Made by a program: the position numbers and the translations under genes. Below are positions 8,026 through 16,931 of a stretch of DNA of 20,713 nucleotides, piece after piece (positions within the stretch are counted from its first letter, which is position 1; each line of letters starts with the position of its first letter). Source of the stretch: Purshia tridentata (lineage: Eukaryota; Streptophyta; Magnoliopsida; Rosales; Rosaceae); the NCBI GenBank assembly GCA_003254885.1, contig QANT01006387.1, positions 1 through 20,713 on the forward strand, read 5' to 3'. The notes beneath the pieces are model-generated. The model was not told the origin of the DNA and did no database searches. It saw nothing but the letters and a program-made list of their open reading frames with translations.

Positions 8026-10671
8026 ATGGAGATGGAAATGAGAGCCGCGGTAGACATAGAAATAGGGGAAGACATAACCCCACCACTCCCTCCCCTTTCT
8101 TTTGCTCTCCACCACTCCCTTCTCTCCTCTCACTGCTCTTCCTGCTTCTCTCCCCTCCCTCCCCAACCTTTCCCTCCTCTTCTTCATCTTACCCCCACCT
8201 TTCCCAACAATTCCCACCATGTCCCCTCCTCCTTCTACTGCTCCCCACTCTGCTCCGCCTCCGACTCCCCCCTCCACGTGTCCAGCGCCGAGCCCCACCT
8301 CCTCCACCTCCTCCAATCCCGCCCCTCCACGTACCCCCACGGCGACTCCTCCGACCTCCGCGCCGCCCTCCGCCTCCTCCAATCCCTTCCCGCCACGTCC
8401 CCATCCGCCCCCCGCATCGCCGGCCTCTTAACCAACCGCCACAAACTCCTCCTCCGCCACGACCGCGCTCTCGCCCCCAGAATTCGCGACGGCGCCAGGG
8501 CTATGCTTCTCGCCACAAGAATGCGAAACGACGCCGCTCATAACGAAACTACTACTGTGGCTCCAGACGACGCCGTGTTGGAGGAGGCTGTGCTCTGCCT
8601 GGTGCTAACCAACGCCGTGGAGGTGCAGGATCAGACCGGGCGCACCCTTGGCATTTCCGTGTACGATCCGAGCTTCTGCTGGATCAACCACAGCTGTTCT
8701 CCCAATGCTTGCTACCGCTTTTCAGTGTCGCCGCCACCGCCTTATTCCCACGACACGCCGCCGCTGCTTATTGTTCCCTCTGGCCCCTGCGCCGGCCATT
8801 CAACACTAGTAATCCTTCCATTTTTGGAAATATTTATTTTACCATTTGCAACTTGTTTTTATTTTTTAATAGAATTTATAATGGAATATAATTCAGAGGT
8901 GTGAGATTGATATTTGTTGCAGATTGAGAGTGGTGTTTGTAGCAATAATGTATTAGCAAAAGGTGTTGTCAGTCCTTTGTTTTCTTTTGTTTTTTTGGTT
9001 TAAATTAGGGTTTCAAATTTCCCAGTATGATTGATATTGTGAGTGAATGTAGAATGCAGGGGCTATGGTCCAAGAGTGATAGTTAGAAGCATCAAGAGAA
9101 TCAAGAAAGGAGAGGAAGTGACTGTTTCGTACACTGACTTGTTGCAGCCAAAGGTATCTTTGTTTTATCTACAAATGAACGAATTACAATTTCGAATTTT
9201 GTATGAATGTAATGCAGATCAACTGAATGCCATATTGTCATGTCGATAAGATGAGAATTTTTTAGTGTCATTGTATGTTTAATGTCCCTGTCTTGAGAAA
9301 AATAAACCTGATATGACAATGCAAGACAATCCTACTTACTGATTTCCAGTTGTTATCGTGTTCATGTTGTATATCGATTACTTCTTTCTTTCTGATGTTG
9401 TATATTTTCTCGCGATTACCTTCAGGTGATGAGGCAGTCAGAGTTATGGTCAAGGTATCGGTTTATTTGCTCTTGTAGGAGATGTAGTGCATCACCCCTA
9501 ACTTATGTGGACCAGGCTTTGGAGGTGAGAATTATTGGAAACTTTCTGTTTCTAAATTTGAACTTTGAGACATCATGGATATAGCTGAATGTTTTGATGG
9601 AGTATCTTGAACAGTAATTAACCTTCAGCTGCAATACTCCAGGAAATATCTGCATCCAATTTCAACTCTTCCGGTTTGAATTCAGATATAAACTTCAACA
9701 GGGATAAGGCAACCCAGAGATTGATTGATTACATTGATGATGCTATAGCTGACTATCTGTCAATGGGTGATCCTGAATCTTCTTGTGAGAGGCTTGAACA
9801 TGTGCTTACACAAGGTCTCTCCAATAAGCAGTCAGAGTGCAGCAAAGAAAAACCTCGGCTGACTTACTGGTTGCACCCCTTGCACCACCTCTCTCTAAAT
9901 GCCTACACAACATTGGCTTCAGTGTATAAAATCCGTGCAAATGACTATGCTGAAATGGATGGTCGTCTATCGAAAGCTTTTGACCTGAGCAGGATCAGTG
10001 CAGCATACTCCTTGTTGCTTGCAGGTGCAACTCACCATCTTTTCCACTCAGAATCTTCTCTACTTGTATCTGTTGCGAATTTCTGGACAAGTGCAGGGGA
10101 GTCCTTGTTAACTCTTGCCAGAAGCTCAGTCTGGAGTGAGTTTGTCACGTGGGATTTGCCTGCGTCAAACCTATGTTCTATAGCAAAATATAAATGTCGA
10201 AATTGCTCGTTGATAGATACATTTGAAACTTATTCATTTCATGGTCAAATTCAACAAGTGGATTTTCACAATGTATCAAGTGAGTTCCTTAATTGTGCTA
10301 CTAATTTTACACAAAATGTGTGGAATTTTCTTGGTCATGGTTGCCACTACCTGAGACTGTTAAAGAATCCTATAGATTTCAGCTGGCTTGGTACCACAAA
10401 CTATTCCAGTGTAGGGAAAGTTCTGGGTCAGTCTATTGGCACTGAAGTCGGCTCTATTTGGGGGACTGAGAGAAGCATATCTGAAAGTGAAGCAGAGGGA
10501 TACACCAACCACGTAAGGACATGCATTTTTAAGCTTGGTTTCCACTGCTTACTCTATGGAGGATGTCTAGCGATCATATGTTATGGTAGGCATTCCCATT
10601 TGACTTGTCATGTTCGTAATATTTTATATGGTGAAGAGAAATTGTTAAATCCTTTTATGGAACCAAATTGA
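8026..10671 (+). CDS. SDG41: SMYD-like SET-domain protein (SET DOMAIN GROUP 41-like)
   Basis: This is a probable protein-lysine methyltransferase with a split SET domain. The exon model is 8026-8808, 8923-8962, 9053-9153, 9426-9524 and 9643-10671, all GT/AG with phases that join, giving about 683 residues. The start is the first in-frame ATG and gives MEMEMRAAVDIEIGEDITPP, the SET-N part. Residues 37-76 hold CxxC and YCxxxC, a MYND-like cluster. INHSCSPNACYRF is at about 220-232 (NHSC 221-224). GPRVIVRSIKRIKKGEEV then TVSYTDLL (about 280-305) is SET-C with its Tyr. ICSCRRC (322-328) is the post-SET Cys cluster. The C-terminal about 340 residues, in one exon, end with HCLLYGGCLAIICYG, as in SDG41 proteins. 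Exon 2 (40 nt) and the third acceptor (TGTAG at 9048-9052) are inferred from phase; the other junctions are strong. Exon 1 is unusually C-rich. The methylation substrate cannot be told from sequence. Confidence 0.82.
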
Positions 10672-11137
10672 GTTAGTTAGTTTGTACTTGATTTGCTGTT
10701 AATTGTCGTATTTAGTTGAAATGCATATGATCATTTAAATTTGGTAGACTTGTGCTGCCAGTTGCATACTTGGGAACTCTTGCTTATTGATATGAACTTA
10801 TCAATTATGAATGTCAGTTTGCATGAGAATCATAATTTAAATTCTGACCACGTTTATATTATATGTGATTCACCTCCAATGCTACTTTTCTTGCCTCGTT
10901 TGATGCATGTGATTAAGTTAGATAGGCTAGATGACTAGATTCACGTGTATTCAAGAAAAAAGCTTATGACTTGAAGAAAGAAGATGAGAAGGGGAAATTT
11001 ATCATTTCCAATCCCAAAAAAATGGTAGAATTAGTGAGATAAGTTTTCCCGTGTGGTACTCTTTTAAATTAGAAGACACTCTCTCGCATTTCCCTTCACT
11101 TCACATGAATTTAGCTATTTAACATATCCAATTAATC
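10672..11137. other. 3' flank of the SET-domain gene
   Basis: This is AT-rich sequence after the TGA at 10669-10671. The first part should hold the 3' UTR, but no canonical AATAAA is close. From about 10940 the sequence resembles, loosely, 19650-19870 (similar order of GTATTCAAGAAAA, GAAGAAGATG, TTTAGCTATTTAA and TGCATCAAATGAGGC phrases), so it may be part of a dispersed repeat. Confidence 0.35.
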
Positions 11138-11210
11138 CTATGCATCAAATGAGGCTTAATGGATGTGTAAGAATTGCCACGCTAATGTGAGTGAGAAAAT
11201 TAGTAGTTTT
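11138..11210. repeat. direct repeat R1, copy 1
   Basis: About 72 bases beginning CTATGCATCAAATGAGGC and containing ATTGCCACGCTA are repeated with few changes at 11277-11347. Confidence 0.75.
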
Positions 11211-11276
11211 CACAAGGGCTAGGACATCATGAATCACCTTTTTCGCTTGAACTTCATTTCAAGTAGAGGCCATCAC
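11211..11276. repeat. direct repeat R2, copy 1
   Basis: A 66-base stretch beginning CACAAGGGCTAGGACATC recurs at 11623-11688 with a single mismatch that I can see. It lies exactly between the two R1 copies. Confidence 0.8.
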
Positions 11277-11347
11277 CTATGCATCAAATGAGGCTTAATG
11301 GATGTGTAAGTATTGCCACGCTAGTGAGTGAGAAAATTAATAGTTTT
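11277..11347. repeat. direct repeat R1, copy 2
   Basis: This is the second copy of the 11138-11210 sequence, starting immediately after the first R2 copy, so the order is R1-R2-R1 and then R2 after a gap of about 275 bases. Confidence 0.75.
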
Positions 11348-11622
11348 TCAAAAAGTTATAGAAGACTTAAGGGCTCAAGGTCATGTTTTAATTTCCAAAA
11401 AAACAGATCATAACCAACGTAAATCTAAAATAAATCTTACACACTTAAAAAACATTGACTCAATAACTAACTAAACCTCATGATGGTATTTAAGTATGTT
11501 TCACTTACCAACTTCATTGATCTTGTGGTATATCTCTTCATAATTTGGAGAGATCCAAAGTTTGAACCGACTTCACCGAAAAAGAAAAAAGAACACAGAA
11601 TGCTTATTACCTCATAATCTTT

Positions 11623-11688
11623 CACAAGGGCTAGGACATCATGAATCACCATTTTCGCTTGAACTTCATTTCAAGTAGAGGCCATCAC
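11623..11688. repeat. direct repeat R2, copy 2
   Basis: This is near-identical to 11211-11276 in the same orientation. The pattern suggests a recent segmental duplication of an older sequence block. Confidence 0.8.
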
Positions 11689-12299
11689 TCAAAACATACT
11701 TCACTCACTCAACTGGACTTGACATATATAACACACATTACAAAACTTGGGTTTAATGTAGGAATTTCCAATACCTCCCATTTAAAAGACTCTTGCATAA
11801 ATACACTGCGTTAATCTTGGTAAAAGTGTTATCATGATTTTGTATTTAGTTTAGCCACGTTTGTTGGGCATGATTGGATTAAAAAGGATAATCAACAGTG
11901 GATTGGATTGTAAAGCATTGCATTGGAATTCCTAAGTCTAATCCAATACCATGTTTGGTGGTGCACAAGACTAAAACCTAGGATTGGCAAAATAAGATTA
12001 CATTAGACATAGTTTTTCAAAAATCATGAACAATTTTTTTTTTTTCACAATTTAGAATAATAAATTAAACAAGCTAAAATAACAATATATTTTTTTCATC
12101 CTCAAATTAAACATAGAAATGCAAAAAAAAGAAATCAAATAAACAAAGAAATCAAAAATCCAAAATAAAATTCCAAGAAAATAGTAAAAATCAAGTAAAA
12201 ATCCAAATCAAATCCAAAGTTGTATACAGATATATCCGAGAGTGAAATTAATAGAGTTGGGGATTCTTGATCTTGCAATTTTAGATCTGAGATAGACTT

Positions 12300-12406
12300 A
12301 GCAGAGAGAAGTGAGAAAAAGAGAAATAAAGAGAGGAGAGAGAGAGAGACAGACGCGAAACTGAGCCAGATGAAGCAGCAATGTAGCATAAAGAAGAGAG
12401 AAGAGA

Positions 12407-12444
<38 letters not shown>

Positions 12445-12450
12445 AAGAAA
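12300..12450. repeat. GA-rich low-complexity tract with (GA)n
   Basis: This is a purine-rich stretch with an uninterrupted GA run around 12412-12440. It is flanked by two related phrases, GAGCCAGATGAAGCAG (12363-12378 and 12460-12475), which suggests a local duplication. The minus-strand Leu/Ser-rich open frames over it are artefacts. Confidence 0.8.
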
Positions 12451-12483
12451 CGTGAAACAGAGCCAGATGAAGCAGAAACGTGA

Positions 12484-12491
12484 AACATGAA
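12484..12491. repeat. 8-bp target duplication AACATGAA, left
   Basis: This is identical to 12914-12921 and flanks the TAGGGATG end of the nested MITE. Confidence 0.85.
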
Positions 12492-12913
12492 TAGGGATGA
12501 CAATTATCCATGTCCTCACCAGGCCCTGCGGGGCCCACCTCGATTAAGTGAGTATGGTAATACCACTCCCCGCCTCGCCCGCCCCGTATACTCGTTTAAC
12601 TTAATAAATATATTCTATAATATTAATTTTATAATTATATTTCAATTTTCTGTTATAATTTTTTATTATTCTTTTGAATTTAGTAGTATTATAATCTAAT
12701 TTAATGATGTTTTAATGTAATATGTCTATGTTAGTACATTTTATCTATATTATATTATATATTTGTGTTAACTTAGTATAATTTTAATAAGAAAAAAAGT
12801 AATAAAAAAAAAAAGATATGGGGCCCCACATACCCGACCGGGACCCCATATACTTGACGGGGCAAGGATGGTACTGGCAAACCCAACCCCGCCCCGCCCC
12901 GTTGCCATCCCTA
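12492..12913. mobile_element. hAT-type MITE, 422 bp
   Basis: The element has inverted ends TAGGGATGACAA (left) and TAGGGATGGCAACGGGGCGG (complement of the right end) and perfect 8-bp target duplications AACATGAA on both sides. An 8-bp duplication plus a TAGGGATG-type end is the hAT signature. Subterminal parts are GC-rich (CCCCGCC, GGGGCCCC) and the core is very AT-rich. It is non-coding. It sits inside the larger 11853-13112 element and is therefore the younger insertion. Confidence 0.85.
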
Positions 12914-12921
12914 AACATGAA
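12914..12921. repeat. 8-bp target duplication AACATGAA, right
   Basis: This directly follows the CATCCCTA end of the MITE and is identical to 12484-12491. Confidence 0.85.
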
Positions 12922-13112
12922 GCATCAACGTGAAACAAGAATAAGTTATCCTTACATTTTTGGCTGAATAAGCTATCCAATTAGATATAACATAAATAGA
13001 ATTAGGCAGAATTGTGAGTTTTCCAAACCAAAATCTTTTTTGAAGCCCAAACATGGAATAATGATTATTTTTCTTATTCCAACCTCCTATCCTGCCCAAC
13101 AAACGGGGCCAG

Positions 13113-13844
13113 ATTAAAATAATTTGTAAATGTATTAGAATATTTTATTGCATTGAATAAGAAATTGCTCCGAGAGTCTTACATTCTACCATTTATGAAG
13201 ATTCTGACACAAATGACTACTTTGGGACTTTTTACCTTATGTATAGAATTTACACTTTATTTTTGTTCTTCCCAAGTTAAATGAACATAGATTTTACACT
13301 TTAATGTGTCATATTGATTTTATTGTCTAGGGTGAGACCGTGAGAGTTTAAAATTGTTTATCGTCCATCCTTCCAAACACATCTTCGACTGCCAAGACTG
13401 TTACTTTAAAATTTTATGGTAATTTTATTTTATCATTACCAACATTAGTTGTCCTGGTAAATTTCTCAGTCCATATATTTTTTTTTTGGGATCATGTTCA
13501 TAGAAAGTGATACATGATGGGAATTAAGATCAGATGATGGGTTCGAACAATTGTAGACATCTGATCATGTAATTTCTTTTTTTTCTTTTTTTGGTTCTTT
13601 TGGTGCTCAGACAAAACTGCTTCCTAAAATTTCCACTGCATAAATTAATAGGCCCCAGTCAACAGGCTTCCTTCTTTGAAAAAAAACAAAGAAACAAAGA
13701 GAGAAAAAGAATTTGGCTCAATGCTTGAAACCCAGCAACATCTGGATCACAAGTCAATCAAAGGATGTAAGTTTTGGAATTGGTAATGATGTTATGGCAA
13801 AAACTCTAAGCAAACCCAACTCAAACTCAAGAAGAGACAATTAC
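13113..13844. other. intergenic, nothing recognised
   Basis: This is AT-rich sequence with T and A homopolymers. The right part (about 13730-13844) is, on the minus strand, the intron-like DNA that follows the captured SET exon. The open frame on the plus strand at 13713-13997 is antisense to that exon and is not a gene. Confidence 0.4.
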
Positions 13845-14034
13845 CATGCAGGAATGGTTGACAAAACGAGCAATCCCTCCTTTGCATGTAGCATCAATAA
13901 TATGTTCTTTATCTATCTTGAAGAAGTAGCAAGCACTCTTGTACTGAAGCTTTTTTCCAGATTCATATTCATTTTCCCTTTTATCGGAGACACGTAGCCC
14001 CACAATCTCTCCAACATACTCAACAACCATTTCA
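13845..14034 (-). pseudogene. isolated SET-domain exon, trithorax/SET1 type
   Basis: This 190-nt minus-strand exon is bounded by an acceptor (CCCCACAG, 14042-14035) and a donor (ATG|GTAATT, 13845/13844). With phase 2 entry it reads (G)EMVVEYVGEIVGLRV, then SDKRENEYESGKKLQYKS, ACYFFKIDKEHIIDAT, CKGGIARFVNHSCM. This is the catalytic core of a trithorax/SET1-class H3K4-type methyltransferase (VEYVGE, CYFF, IDAT, GGIARFVNHSC). The last codon ATG fits the usual NHSCMPNC continuation. No preceding or following SET exon lies nearby, and the next segment upstream is subtilase. The reading frame is intact but orphaned, so it is a captured or duplicated genomic exon. It is not part of the SDG41-like gene, whose SET sequence is quite different. 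Confidence 0.8.
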
Positions 14035-14074
14035 CTGTGGGGTTCATGTAATTTCTTTGATTAAAGCTTTGGGA

Positions 14075-14360
14075 TCATTGATAAGTGTGCATTAAATTCA
14101 CGTAATCCCTCAGGATCTAGTGTTTGATTTGAACTAATATGACTGTGCTTGCCCTCGTGCCATCGGACATGAGGGCAAACATACGATGTCCTTGAGACCA
14201 TATTATAATTATTGTTGGTTGATCCTTGTGGAATAAAAAAAGACACCTAATGGACCTTTTGGAGAGTAAGGTGCAGGCTTCACATCGACAATGGTTTGTT
14301 TGAATGTTAGGCTAGCAGTAACATGACTTGCATATCTTGCTGGCTTGACAAAACTTGATG
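14075..14360 (-). pseudogene. subtilisin-like serine protease (subtilase) fragments, catalytic Ser region
   Basis: Read on the minus strand, three segments occur in subtilase order but with deletions, stops and frameshifts. YASHVTASLTFKQTIVDVKP then APYSPKGPL matches the (I)KFQQTxxxxKPAPxVAxYSSRGPS part. NYNMVSRTSYVCPHV matches YNMVSGTSMACPHV around the catalytic Ser, and here Gly is Arg and the SM of GTSMACPHV reads SY. DYVNLMHTYQ matches the DYVNLLCA segment following the LDPGL motif, also recognisable as TLDPEGL in the adjacent frame. About 40 residues between PKGPL and NYNM and a larger part after CPHV are missing. Plant subtilases are secreted proteases of about 750 residues, and this remnant cannot be functional. 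Confidence 0.68.
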
Positions 14361-14514
14361 TAACATGCAATCGTTATCTGATTGCAGCACATGGACAACT
14401 CTTATATTAGTGATTCCAATAACATTGGTTCATCTGAAAAATTTGAATTGGCAAATGAACCTCCTGCAAAAAGCAACACACTACAAAAAAAAAAAAAAAG
14501 GATATTACATCAAC

Positions 14515-14650
14515 ATCATCTATGTCTGTCCTTTGAGAACATCAAAGCCTACGTTTGCCAAATAAATGGCTATTACATCAACACCATCTAAAATTGCCTG
14601 ATCCATGCCAGCAAGAACATCAAAGCCAACCATTCCTTCATCTCAAACAT
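14515..14650 (-). pseudogene. subtilase fragment, region after the catalytic His, with internal duplication
   Basis: On the minus strand V, a stop in place of Trp, then DEGMVGFDVLAGMDQAILDG and VDVIAIYLAN matches the plant subtilase segment VxWDEGxxxSDVLAGMDQAIADGVDVISxS. A second, degenerate copy follows immediately: GFDVLKGQT, then after a frameshift IDDVDVIS. A unit of about 70-75 bp has thus been tandemly duplicated (AGAACATCAAAGCC and ATTACATCAACA each occur twice on the plus strand). It lies upstream, in protein order, of the piece at 14075-14360, so both derive from one subtilase locus with the middle lost. Confidence 0.72.
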
Positions 14651-14655
14651 CAATT

Positions 14656-15448
14656 GCATGATCCCTCATGGGGCTCATTTCATATAGTATTTAAACGATC
14701 TGAACGGTAAAACCAGAGATAGACTTGGTCTAGCAAGACCCGTACAATCATCCAAAAAAAGGCTAGAAATGACAAGGGGAGGAGAATTAAAAGTATAAAA
14801 ACCTAGATCGCACGGATGACCCATATATGGCAGCCAACCCATCAGCAACACAATTTTGGTCGTTGTAAATATGTCTCAGTCACAACCCAATCTCTGTGAA
14901 TAACTTCTTTACAGCCACTAATAATACTAAGAAGATGATGAAAATTATCCACCGGGTTTAGGATGAGGTTGATAGCAAAGGCCGAATCCAATTCCACCTC
15001 AAGCTTTCTACAACCAGTATCTCAAGCCAATAAGAGCCCTCTGAACAGCCCCCACAGCTCAGCATCCAAAACCTGACCTTTTCCAAGGTTCACAGCAAAC
15101 CCATTAATCCATCTACCATGGTCATCTCTCAGGACCCCTCTAGAAGAAATATTCCCAGACTCCTGAACCATATATTTTTAAGTCTATATTCAAATATTAT
15201 CATTGGAAAAAATTAAGCAAATCAGAAACCATTAGCTTATCAAACTTTGATCAAATAAATAGACGAACAATATATTCGATAAACAGTTGAAATTGTGATT
15301 ATTTAATTAATGGTCAAATGGTTTCCGATTTATATAATCCTTCAATGGAGACCAGGAAAGTAGATGATTCTGATTCTTGAAATATAATGTGGAGTAGGCC
15401 TATGAAGAATCCCACAAATAATCCTAAATGTGGGATCTCACACTTGAA
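14656..15448. mobile_element. foldback element, copy 2, interrupted
   Basis: The left part (14656-14705: GATCCCTCATGGGGC then ATATAGTATTTAAACGATC) matches the left arm of the 5368-5745 element. The match resumes at about 15169-15290 (TTTTAAGTC, TATTCAAA, AAATTAAGCAAATCAGAAA, AAATAAATAGACGAAC), and the right arm follows to 15448, ending GTGGGATCTCACACTTGAA. The intervening 14706-15168 is foreign (LINE RNase H). CTGAAC occurs at both junctions (14700-14705 and 15163-15168), a probable target duplication. Confidence 0.6.
14787..15171 (-). pseudogene. LINE-type RNase H domain fragment (RVT_3)
   Basis: Minus-strand translation from 15171 reads SSRGVLRDDHGRWINGFAVN then LGKGQVLDAELWGLFRGLLLA, a TGA stop, DTGCRKLEVELDSAFAINLI, and after a frameshift DQNCVADGLAAIYG. 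This is the plant non-LTR retrotransposon RNase H-like domain: the first strand with GxxRDxxGxWxxGF, the catalytic Glu in LDAELWGL, ELDS with its Asp, and the (R)xxNxVADxLA end. The stop replaces the Trp of LAWD. Stops and frameshift show decay. No RT domain is present and no poly(A) tail is seen at its 3' edge, so the piece is truncated at both ends. Confidence 0.85.
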
Positions 15449-15528
15449 AGGCCTATATAAGTATACATATATTTATATAGGCCTCTTCAAGTGTGAGATC
15501 CCACATTTAGGATTATTTGTGGGATTCT
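15406..15528. repeat. 43-bp perfect inverted repeat hairpin
   Basis: The arms 15406-15448 and 15486-15528 are exact inverted complements. After a one-base bulge, pairing continues through AGGCCTATATAA, leaving a loop of about 11 bases, so the stem is roughly 55 bp. The arm contains GTGGGATCTCACACTTG, the tip sequence of the foldback family. The hairpin therefore looks like the right end of copy 2 plus an inverted copy of the same end. Confidence 0.9.
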
Positions 15529-16303
15529 GTTTCACTATAATAGAATTGTAACAATTCTTTATTGATGACATTCCATTGTGTTATTAATTATGATCTAATA
15601 TTTATACACTTCTTCAATTATATAATTTGTACATATTTTATCTTCTTATTAGGTAATTATGGTTTTTGACTAAAGATGAAAACCATTAATTTGTAGCTAT
15701 CGGCACGTGCTCTGCACATGTCCATTGATATTTTTATTATTTTTTATTCTTATTTTTATTTTATTTTAAGTTTTATAATTTTTCACATTTTCTCCACGTT
15801 TTAAGGTGATGGGGTGATTTTTTAAATTTATTTATTTTATTTTAATGGTTGTATTTTACAACTATATCCTTATTTATTATGTTTGATTATTTGTTAAAGG
15901 AAGCATAAATTTGGCAATCTTATTTTAGTGAAGCTTGTAACACCAATTCTCTTTCTTAACATTATAATATTAAAGATAAGCTCCCGCTATTTGAATTTTT
16001 ACTTACTTTAAAAAAGTTAAACTCATCCAACCCTTCCTTTGCCACACCATGGTTAGAGGTCATGTCAATAAGAAAAATAAGAAAAAGATCTATGTCATAA
16101 TAGGACAAAATCAAGCAAATTTGCTTCTCATACAATCAAAAAGCCTGAGACATCATTATTAAACCTATATAGTTAAAAACAATTCAATTTCATCTTTTTT
16201 TTAATTTATAAAAAGAATGGCATATCAAAATAATAGTTATAATAATGTGAAAGTCTACCCATTAATTATCTCTATGTTTTTCAACAGAAATTTTTGATGG
16301 TAT
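15529..16303. other. AT-rich intergenic, nothing recognised
   Basis: This is strongly AT-rich with TTTTATT-type runs. There is an isolated CACGTG at about 15704, but nothing ties it to a gene. No coding or RNA features were seen. Confidence 0.4.
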
Positions 16304-16311
16304 CACTACAA

Positions 16312-16680
16312 TTTCGTCGCCTAAACCTTTAGGCGACAAAAAAATTTGCCGGCTTGTTGTCTAAAACCCGTAGCCTAAACCCTTAGGTGAGGAAATAAAA
16401 TGGTTTGTCACCCAAAACCACATAAAGAGACGAAATAAGACTTACTTTAGGCGACGAATATTATTTCGTCTATTTGTGGCCTAAGATCATTTTAAGCGAT
16501 GGAGTAGTTCGTCATGTAAACACACTTTGGGCAACAAAATGTGCATTTCATCGCCTATAATAGCTTTAGATGACGAAATTATTAGTTGCTTAGAAAGACT
16601 TTGGGTGACATACGACATATTTCATCACTTAAAATAATTTAGCCAATGAAATATTTCGTTGCCTAAATATTTAAGAGTCA
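16312..16680. repeat. CACTA subterminal repeats (TTTCGTCGCCTAAA)
   Basis: At least eight degenerate copies occur in both orientations, for example around 16312, 16326, 16455, 16470, 16535, 16565, 16620 and 16655. Many are head-to-head, making short hairpins. This arrangement is typical of En/Spm ends. Confidence 0.75.
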
Positions 16681-16931
16681 AAAGTATTCTTTGCTCAAAC
16701 ATTAATAAACTTAAATTTTTTAATTTAAGTTATTTCTATATTTTTTGAATATTATTATTTTTTACCAATTTGTATATTTATTTGTATATTAATATTATTA
16801 ATAAAAATTAATATATTGAAAACCATTAGAAAAAAATTTAAATTAATATTCTATTAGTTAAAAACAATAATATCCATACATGCGGAAAATATCTGTACAC
16901 GATAAATAATAAATATCCGTGACCATAGTGG

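Larger units (their letters stand above)
11853..13112. mobile_element. non-autonomous DNA transposon with CGTTTGTTGGGC inverted ends
   Basis: The left end reads AGCCACGTTTGTTGGGCATG followed by ATTGGATTA. The right end, complemented, reads GGCCCCGTTTGTTGGGCAGG then ATAGG. The 12-base core CGTTTGTTGGGC is perfect in both. This form of terminus is common in plant PIF/Harbinger-like or other MITE-type elements, but the target duplication is not clear (a TTA lies near each edge), so the family is tentative. The interior has GA-rich tracts and a nested hAT-type MITE (12492-12913). No transposase is visible. Confidence 0.6.

Noticed and set aside
7960..8516. Long overlapping open frames in other frames and on the minus strand over SET gene exon 1 (including Gly/Arg- and Pro/Ser-rich ones)
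   Set aside because: They arise from the C- and CT-rich composition of exon 1, are low-complexity, and lie over a well-supported coding frame.
9043..9249. SET-C open frame as a separate small gene
   Set aside because: It is exon 3 of the SDG41-like gene plus intron read-through. Splice sites at 9052/9053 and 9153/9154 explain it.
12135..12538. Leu/Ser-rich minus-strand open frames
   Set aside because: They are translations of the GA/CT microsatellite and are low-complexity.
14479..14499. CACTACAAAAAA as a CACTA transposon end
   Set aside because: There are no subterminal repeats or opposing end nearby. It runs into a simple A tract, so the motif alone is not enough.
14382..14591. Plus-strand open frame reading DNSYISDSNNIGSSEKFELA, preceded by an acceptor-like TTGCAG
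   Set aside because: It looks somewhat protein-like, but the adjacent recognisable coding pieces on both sides are on the minus strand and it ends in a poly(A)/Lys run. I could match it to no family.
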